Source: Plazaster borealis (lineage: Eukaryota > Echinodermata > Asteroidea > Forcipulatida > Labidiasteridae). From it: a DNA stretch of 64,000 nt. The stretch lies in assembly GCA_021014325.1 (NCBI GenBank), contig CM037467.1, positions 8,705,273 through 8,769,272 on the forward strand. Direction: 5' to 3'. The notes beneath the pieces are model-generated. The model did not search any database. It was given only the letters and a program-made list of their open reading frames with translations, and was not told the DNA's origin. Each line of letters opens with the position of its first letter. Within the stretch, counting starts at the first letter, position 1. Positions 57,376 through 64,000 of the stretch are shown piece by piece. A program made the translations under genes and the position numbers.

Positions 57376-57764
57376 TTTGTTTCAAATGTCTGTCTGCACT
57401 TACTAATGTGCCTGATAGTGAGACCGAGTCAAGTAGAGCGGATGTCGACTACAGCTGCAATTGTGTATGCTGACGATTACCATTCAGTTCACTGAAAAAA
57501 ACTAAATGATAGGGCATTGGGTTATTCGATTGCAAAGTTTAATTTATTATCACTTAAAGGGCCACAACGCTGCCTTCTGGGCTATGAAAAGGGTTTAATA
57601 GGAAATGAATAATGATTGGAAAGATATTTTAAAAGTTGAATATTATAAACTAAAATAAATGTCCCTTGGTAGTTTTTCATGTCTTTCATAATACCCCCAT
57701 AACTACTAAAACCACAAGGGAAACTGACTGGGTAAATTTCAATCAATTTTAGAACAAAGACAAA

Positions 57765-58075
57765 TTGACTAGAGCGGGATTTGAACATGATTGTGACCTC
57801 TGGATTCGTGCCGGCCCTCTAGCAACTGAGCTAACTAGTCCCGGGTTAGATGGCTCAGTTGGAAGAGTGCCAGTGTTGCAGGAGATTCTTTCCCCGGTTG
57901 GTCCACCCCCCCCCCCCATACGACGAACAATTGTACCAACTTCTTCTGATAGGGCCCTCTTTTGAATCAACCAATAACCCTACAGGAGATACAATCTCCT
58001 TGGGACAGATTTGCCTGTGACACCGCCGGCACGTTATTCCGGGCGCAGCTTCAAATCCTGCTCTCGCAATTGTTT
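57765..58075. mobile_element. head-to-head tRNA-like SINE heads
   Basis: Minus-strand TAGCTCAGTTGCTAGAGG and TGTTCAAATCCCGCTC (57774-57835) face a plus-strand GGGTTAGATGGCTCAGTTGG (57842). A B-box-like CTTCAAATCCTGCTC lies near 58050. Promoter-like boxes only; clover-leaf pairing was not established. Confidence 0.5.
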
Positions 58076-58139
58076 TCTAGCAAATTTTTTCTTCTGGCCC
58101 AACATCCTCTAAACACATGTACATTGTAGGCTACTATCG

Positions 58140-58500
58140 TAGAATGCTATAAAAAGATGTGTGAGTTCGAATCCTACCAAGCTAACCGCTGATTTCACAA
58201 TGACTAGATTTTAGTATTGTCTAGTTACTGAATCACATTTTCTTGATGTGTGCAATTCAGAATCATAGACGTTGAACTAGCGCCATTAATTGGGCCGATC
58301 CACTTTGTATGTGTTTTTGGCCCAATTATGGGGCTTTACGACCAACGTTAAACCAATGTTTGTGAATGAGAGAGATTGGCTGATATTGCCAGCTTGGCAT
58401 ATCCCCCTGTGAGAATTCCCTTGTTGGGGAGATCATTTAAACAAACAAACAAACAAACAAACAAACAAACACCCCAACAAACATTCAAACAAACACCCCT
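58140..58500 (+). mobile_element. tRNA-derived SINE, family 4, plus orientation
   Basis: GTGAGTTCGAATCCTACCAA, then CTAACCGCTGATTTCACAAT and a body ending in GGGGAGATCATTT, followed by an AAAC microsatellite tail (58438-58500). Same family as 31262-31540. Confidence 0.8.
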
Positions 58501-59038
58501 GCAAACGTAGGCTACATGAAACATGAATCGCAAACAGGTCACATAGGCCTACCTTTTTTGTAAAACAGATTGCGTATAAATCCTTCTTCCTCCACGTCAA
58601 AACAGATTGCAAAAGAACACAGGGTTGTGTGAGTGAGAGCACGACGGCAATAGAGCTACCTAGTATTACCACAGAGAAAGGATATGGTATTACCATGGAG
58701 GTATTACTGTTACTATTGTATTGTATTATTGTTGTAAGTTGGTACATGGAGGTAGGATTAGACTCCACCCCCACATGGTTGGTTGGTCTTCCTCACTAGT
58801 CCATGGTTGATGTGCACATCAGATTCATTTGTAATTGTTTCCCCATGCGTGTATTATTTATGTATGAGTTGTGATGTATGGTTATTGAATGTCAGGGGTC
58901 GATTCAATCGGGTAGCTAGTTGTTGTCAAAAGACCCCCCCCCCCCACGCGCACAATTAGCCAAAACACAATTCCGGTATAAGCACTAACCATGGAGGAAG
59001 AAATAGAAAGCCCCTTCACACGAAAACAGAAAACTTAC

Positions 59039-59099
59039 GTCCATCATTTTGGTCACCAGTGTCTGTTCCAACGGTTGTAAGCGAGACCATGACAGACAT
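59039..59099 (-). CDS. candidate leader exon upstream of the aldo-keto reductase
   Basis: A 20-codon ATG frame (MSVMVSLTTVGTDTGDQNDG) ends at a strong donor GAC/GTAAGT. It does not stay in frame with the reductase ATG if spliced to the AG before 57392, so it would act as leader with an upstream ORF, or belong to another transcript. Speculative. Confidence 0.3.
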
Positions 59100-59252
59100 T
59101 ATTCACACAATCACACGGGGGACACATCGCTACAACCAAAGATCGTATTAGCGCTTTGGACAACGTCCCTCGATGCGATCATCGCGAGATCGCTTACTGT
59201 GTTGGGTCAAAGGTCATATTCGTAGTTTGCTGGTTCTCTGTCAGTTTCCCGT

Positions 59253-60075
59253 TTAAAGTCCTGTACACACAGCAGCGGCACCAGACCTGTTAATCTGGGG
59301 GGGCAAGAGGGGGGGGGGGGCAAACTTAAATTTAGGGGGGGGGGGCAAACAAAAATCTATTATGTAATTTTGTACTGCAGAAAAGCATTAACTTACTTTT
59401 GTGCGAACTGCGTGTATACATTGGCTGCTTGCGGTTTTGGGCAGACAATGCATTTCTATTTATAGCAAGTTTCCAAGCTTGTTCAGATAAATAAATCCAC
59501 ATTTTGTTAACATTGCCGGAGACGGAAAGTGTATTGGGCTTTTTTGATGGTGCCAGCTAATTATGATGGATGAAATTGAGTTTATTATTTTCAGCGCAAA
59601 CAACATTGTAACAAATTGGGTGAAATGGTTTGGGATTAAACTCAATTTCGGCCATCGGGGAAAAAACTGGGGGGGGGGGCAAACTGGGGGGCAAAAAAAA
59701 TAACTGGGGGGGCATTTGCCTCCCCCTTGCCCCCCGTAGCGCCGCCGCTGTGTACACACTATTGGTAAGATCGAAAAACACAATGTTCACAGATTCACAC
59801 ATAACTTACAATACATGTAGAAAGGATTCCTTAAAATATTTCTGCCTAAAATGCTATCGTTTCTGAGAAATCAGTAAAACAATAGTTTTTTATCACGCGC
59901 GATAATTATTTGAAAAAAAGAAAACACATCATAAGGCCTCTTTTCACTATTTTCTCGTGACCTTGGTGACCTTAAGCTCAAACGTTCACAGGTTTGTTTG
60001 TTCATGCATACGTTGAATCACACAAAATGTGGACACTGATTCTGAGCTGTTACCAAAAGTGTAAAATACCTTTAA
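59253..60075 (-). mobile_element. family B MITE, copy 2, split by a hAT-like element
   Basis: TTAA ends at 59253 and 60072. The interior (ATCACGCGCGATAATT, AAAACACATCATAAGGCCTC) matches 21115-21439 inverted. It is interrupted at 59263-59759. Confidence 0.8.
59271..59751. mobile_element. non-autonomous hAT-like element with 8-bp target duplication
   Basis: Flanked on both sides by GTACACAC (59263-59270 and 59752-59759). Termini AGCAGCGGCAC and, inverted, ACAGCGGCGGC. Long G-runs with GGGGGGGCAAAC motifs lie at both ends. There is no transposase. An 8-bp duplication and CAGCGGC-type ends are typical of hAT elements. Confidence 0.75.
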
Positions 60076-60091
60076 TGTAGTGTAATTGCGT

Positions 60092-60499
60092 TTAAAGGTA
60101 CGTACACGTTTGAATTGGTAATGACTCAAAACCAAAGATAGCGCCGTATACGATCTTTGCTCAAAACAAACATTGTTAGCATACAAACTTACCATGGTAA
60201 CAAGCAACGGAGAGCTGTTGATAGTATAAAACATTGTAGGGGACTCCCTCTGAAGTAACGTAGTTTTTGAGAAAGGGTAATTTCTCACTAAAATAATAAA
60301 AACTTCTTGGAAGAAGTTTTTATTTCTATCTGAAAGCACACAAATTTGAATAGGGTGTTTTTTCTTTCATCCTTTTCTTACAACTTCGATGACCAATTGA
60401 GCCCAAATTTTCACAGGCTTGTTATTTTATGCATGTTGGGATACACCAATTAGTGAGAACAGTCTTTGACAATTTCCAAACGTGTTCATCAGTGCCTTG
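60092..60499 (-). mobile_element. family A MITE, copy 6
   Basis: TTAA at the left; the right end AAACGTGTTCATCAGTGCCT has a small insertion. It lies 16 bp after family B copy 2. Confidence 0.8.
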
Positions 60500-61057
60500 A
60501 TACCATCGATTGCCGACCGTTCTCGTGTGTGTGAAAGGACAATCCTCCCCGGTAGAGTGTATTCCCCCAATCATACTTTCCAATATTATTGTTGCCCTCC
60601 GTCGACAGTTCCTGACACTACAACGGGAACTGACCGTAATATTCTTGTATTGCGTTAAGTCTCCTTACTATAGGCTGACAAACTATATTGGCAAATAGTG
60701 GAGTAGAGCTGAGCTTCAAGAAAACCAAGATAATAACAAGTTTATCAGTGATTATGAGATATTGGGGATCTTATGACGTCATCAAACCAGTTGGACCCGC
60801 GTTCAGTTCTTTTTATTTTGTTCTGCAGAACGAAAAAAGGTAACCTTTTGAATTATCCGGGATTTCGTGTAGGATCGCACTTTTATAACAGGCAACAACA
60901 TTGTGAATTTGGAAAAGTACACCCATTCAGTCGATCAAATTTCCAATAAACTGTGCAATTGTCATGTAGCATATTGAGTTTTAAATGTGCGCGATTATGT
61001 TTCTTCTAGTTTATAGCGTATAATATAGGATTTGAGGCATTTTATTCGGTTTGCGGT

Positions 61058-62614
61058 ATGGTGTTTATATCTACTTTGCTGTGTACATTTTGTTCGGTGA
61101 GAACTTGTCTTGCCACAGTTATTCTACTGCCGCAGAGTAGATTTCGGAATTCGGGAGACTATTCTTGCCGCGGGGAAGATTTCGGAATTCGGGACGACCG
61201 AGTTCTGAAAACTGCACCGGCTTACACCTGCTGGGCGGAAGGTAGGAAATAGCCCGGCCCCGGACTACTTTCGCTTAGTGGACCGTTGTTAACTTAATCA
61301 CATACGCGGAGTGAGTTCTTAATAGGCCTCAACGTTTCGACTAGCTTGCTCTAGTAATCATCAGGAGATTGAAGAGTGTGAGATATGTACGGTCTATTTA
61401 TAAGGATTCGGAAGTTCAGTGTAGAGTCAGTAACTAAAATATCATGTTGTTTGAAAAGTAAAGTTGTGCCATGAAATTAATGAAACTAAATAAATTTATC
61501 AAATCAACAAAGACAACCAGAGAATAAGACTTGGCCTCCGTTTCGCAAACAATAGGCCTATTAAGAATTTTGCCCAACTGATGACGTTCACGTTATCATT
61601 AAACCTATTTGAGCGTGATTGGCAAATGAGTTTCTAAATAAGCATCGTCCCAAGTTTTAACTTTTGTTTCGATGATAATTTTAACAAATTATTTGCATTA
61701 TAATATACAAATTGAAATTAATTTTTTGACAAATTGCTCTGGGTATATTTATTTTCAAGAATTTTGTATAAATATAATTTAAAAAGATTTGATTTCATAA
61801 ATTATATCGTTTGAGCCTTTCTCGTTTTCGACACGAGACTTGCCCAGTCTTTAAGGGTGCGTTCGGTTAGCTTACCCGGGTCGAACCCGGTGTGTTGATC
61901 CGGGTGGCGTATATTTGTTTTACACCGCAGCGAGGGGTTTTGTACTGTAACACTGTCAATTCCGTCTTGAAATAGGAGACTATACCCTAAACCTAACCCT
62001 GACCCAACCCTAACCCTAACCCTAACCCTGACCCTAACCCTAAACCTAAACCTTTATAGGCATAAATGTTTGTAGTCTCATCTCAAGACAGGAATTGGCA
62101 GTATTACAGTACAAACCCCTCGCTGCGGTGTAAAAAAAAAATGCATCCGGGTGAGCCCATCTGACATGAGCTAATCGAATGCCTAAATCCCCCAACATTC
62201 ACACACCAATGCATCTTGGGACAGCTGACCAGAAGTACTTTCATTGTGTGCATTACGTCCGAAACTTTTCGTGGATTTTTAGTAGCGTGTTCTTTGCTCG
62301 CGACGAAATGAAAATGATAAGAAGTCAATGGAAATTTGGCTAATTTGCCTTTTCGTAAATCAAGAATAAGAGGGCAATACTTGTGCCAAAGAAAATATAA
62401 TGCACTGCTGTTTTGTCGAATGAGTGAATTTGTTACCGTGCGGTGCGCCTATACTTAGCTGTGTACTGCTGTCTAACAGCACACCACAGCAACAGGAGTC
62501 CTAAAGAAATTAACGAAAGTGCTGGATTGTCCTCTCAAAAAGATAAGAGCGCTATATATAATACATACACTCTGGTGCTGGCCGTAACTGCGGACTCATC
62601 AAGGAGTCGGGAAG
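61058..62614 (+). CDS. possible 5' end of a secreted-protein gene (two exons, continues off the window or is unresolved)
   Basis: Exon 61058-61241 starts MVFISTLLCTFCSVRTCLAT, a plausible signal peptide, and ends in phase 1 at GAAG/GTAGGA. Exon 62480-62614 has acceptor GTCTAACAG, continues in the same phase and ends at GAAG/GTAAGA, again phase 1. The joined 106-residue product has Cys pairs (YSCRG, YTCWAE) and an N-glycosylation-like NRS / NES. I recognise no family. The compatible phases support it; the lack of a third exon and of homology weakens it. Confidence 0.3.
61330..61365 (-). ncRNA. hammerhead-like hairpin motif, minus strand
   Basis: Minus-strand CTGATGA is followed by a hairpin (ACTAG, loop AGCAAG, CTAGT) and CGAAACGTTGAGG. 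Same architecture as 10038-10068 and typical of Penelope-like element terminal repeats. Extra unpaired bases next to the stem make catalysis uncertain. Confidence 0.4.
61555..61850. repeat. dispersed repeat, M2-interior type
   Basis: AAGAATTTTGCCCAACTGAT to ACACGAGACTTGCCCAGTCT; shares its body with 40060-40310 and 30840-31030 and ends in a degenerate M2 terminus. Confidence 0.65.
61855..62183. mobile_element. GC-rich foldback MITE hosting the second telomere-loop element
   Basis: Termini GGGTGCGTTCGGTTAGCT and AGCTAATCGAATGCC. Without the inserted element it is about 82 bp. A paralogue lies at 63371-63523. Confidence 0.65.
61907..62144. mobile_element. telomere-loop foldback element, copy 2, with 9-bp target duplication
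   Basis: Flanked by ATCCGGGTG at 61898-61906 and 62145-62153. Arms TTTTACACCGCAGCGAGGGG and CCCCTCGCTGCGGTGTAAAA extend about 60 bp each. The loop at about 61984-62052 is (CCCTAA)n with CCCTGA and CCTAAA variants. A 9-bp duplication is usual for Mutator-like elements. Confidence 0.88.
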
Positions 62615-62867
62615 GTAAGAATGAGAAAGAGGGTGTGTGTGCAGCCAACCTTTATACACGTAGAGTCTGAAAAACGCACTGGAGTTACGTTAAAAAAGAG
62701 AATGCATGAGAGCCGCCTGATGGGCTATTTTAACGGAACAAAGAAAATGACTCTAAGGTCTACTACAGATTCACGAAAAGATCGTAAAATAATCAATCTC
62801 AAAGTAAAAATGCAACGTTACAAGCCCACGTTGATAAAAAAGTAGGCATCTGCGAATAAAACAATTC

Positions 62868-63261
62868 TTAAAGACACTGGGCACTAGGTTATTGTCAAAG
62901 ACCATTCTTCTCACTTGGTGTATCTCAACATATGCATAAAATAACAAACCTGTGAAAATATGGGCTCAATTGGTCATCGAAGTTGTAAGAAAAGGATGCG
63001 AGATAATAATGCAAGAAAAAGTACCCTTGTCACACGAAGTTGTGTGGTTTCAGATGCTTGATTTCGAGACCTCAAAATCTAATTCCGAGGTCTCGAAATC
63101 AAATTCGTGGAAAATTACTTCTTTCTTAAAAACGTTACTTCAGAGGGAGCCGTTTCTCACAATGTTTTATACTATCAACAGCTCCCCATTACTCGTTACC
63201 AAGTAAGGTTTTATGCCACTAATTATTTTGAGTAATTACCAATAGTGTCCACTGCCTTTAA
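62868..63261 (+). mobile_element. family A MITE, copy 7
   Basis: TTAA at both ends; includes an extra inner palindrome near 63060-63105 (ATTTCGAGACCTC / GAGGTCTCGAAAT). Confidence 0.85.
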
Positions 63262-63370
63262 CGCTCACAAAGTCGCTGTTTTATACTTTTAAGGGTGATG
63301 AATGTCAAACTTACTGAAAGTGTCCCGCTGATTTGCAAACAAAATGGTGGCCATTGAGAAAGTTTTTCGT

Positions 63371-63523
63371 CGTGACGTTATGCACCTGGGTCAGCCCCAA
63401 GTGACCCGCTCCACAAGCAGGTTACTTGGGTCTGATCCGGGTGAGCCACAACAGTGACGTCAAAGCTACTCAAACGCACTGGGGTCAGACCTGGGTCGAC
63501 CCGGGAAGCTCATCGAACGTACC
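63371..63523 (-). mobile_element. GC-rich MITE paralogue carrying the empty target site
   Basis: Right terminus GAAGCTCATCGAACGTACCC mirrors the left end of 61855. It contains the uninterrupted GATCCGGGTGAGCC at 63434-63447. Confidence 0.65.
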
Positions 63524-64000
63524 CACAACATGATCATAATAACAAGAAAGTTTTCAGCAGCAAGCGTTTTTTATTAAGAAAAAGAGGATTCGAGCTTTGT
63601 TTATTTGGAGGGTTTGTGAATGTGCCTCTTTTCAAAACACCAATCCGGAAGTTTAATCAACATTTTTGATTGAAACACACACAATTTCCGCGAAAGTTTC
63701 TGCAATTATAAGCTGAACATTCATTTCCGAGGATGATTGGGATCGGCACCAACTTTATACAACTTTTCAGATTACCGTCCACAATTTACTTTCTTCAGAT
63801 ATAAAGTTACTTATCTTGGACACTGTGCACAGTTTTCATCTTCAACACGTTGTGTATTATCCTTATTGATTACATATAGTTTTACTTACTACTGGTGTGT
63901 AGCGTGTGGACGACTGAAATGGTGATAAATTGACTTGAATCTCTAGAGGCCTTTAGGCCTCCCTCAGACTAGGGGGGACCTATAAACAAATTGTGTACCC
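63524..64000. other. window end, no gene seen
   Basis: Short ORFs only. TCTAGAGGCCTTTAGGCCTC near 63944 is a small inverted repeat. Confidence 0.45.

Noticed and set aside
58438..58500. CRISPR-like array
   Set aside because: It is an AAAC microsatellite forming a SINE tail, and the genome is eukaryotic.

Overview
The window looks like nuclear DNA of an invertebrate deuterostome, most likely an echinoderm and possibly a sea star. The genes are intron-rich with canonical GT-AG junctions. FBXL4 aligns collinearly to the vertebrate protein (compared from memory). The amine-type GPCR and TRIM-NHL genes are of a kind common in echinoderms. Telomere-like CCCTAA motifs, tRNA-derived SINEs and many palindromic MITEs fill the rest. 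The species call is inference; no database was searched.

Layout. (1) 1-5200: repeats. A C2HC zinc-finger ORF at the left edge is followed by an inverted duplication (539-1063 against 3956-4481) that encloses a direct duplication (2746-3164 and 3529-3928). (2) 5378-6754, plus strand: a complete intronless class A GPCR, histamine H3-like. (3) 7000-12990: AT-rich intergenic DNA with tandem repeats, a SINE and a Penelope-like hairpin motif. (4) 12994-42716, minus strand: FBXL4, rebuilt here from 15 coding exons (587 codons plus stop, every junction phase-consistent). (5) 25620-30337, plus strand: a complete four-exon RING/coiled-coil/NHL protein (600 aa, no B-box), nested antiparallel in the 13.2 kb intron 9 of FBXL4. 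(6) 42717-47022: intergenic DNA with three palindromic elements. (7) 47023-57375, minus strand: an eight-exon aldo-keto reductase (376 aa) with an intact catalytic tetrad. (8) 57376-64000: a dense nest of mobile elements and a possible two-exon start of a secreted protein.

The genes have separate jobs: amine sensing at the cell surface, SCF ubiquitin-ligase substrate recognition at mitochondria, TRIM-NHL ubiquitin ligase activity, and NADPH-dependent carbonyl reduction. Nothing suggests a shared pathway. The most unusual content is in the mobile elements: two foldback elements whose loop is an interstitial telomere-like array (one with a 9-bp target duplication and an unoccupied paralogous site 1.3 kb away), a perfect 83-bp-arm palindrome, a large family of TTAA-flanked MITEs, nested insertions, and a roughly 150-bp tandem repeat pairing an ETS-like palindrome with nuclear-receptor-like direct repeats.
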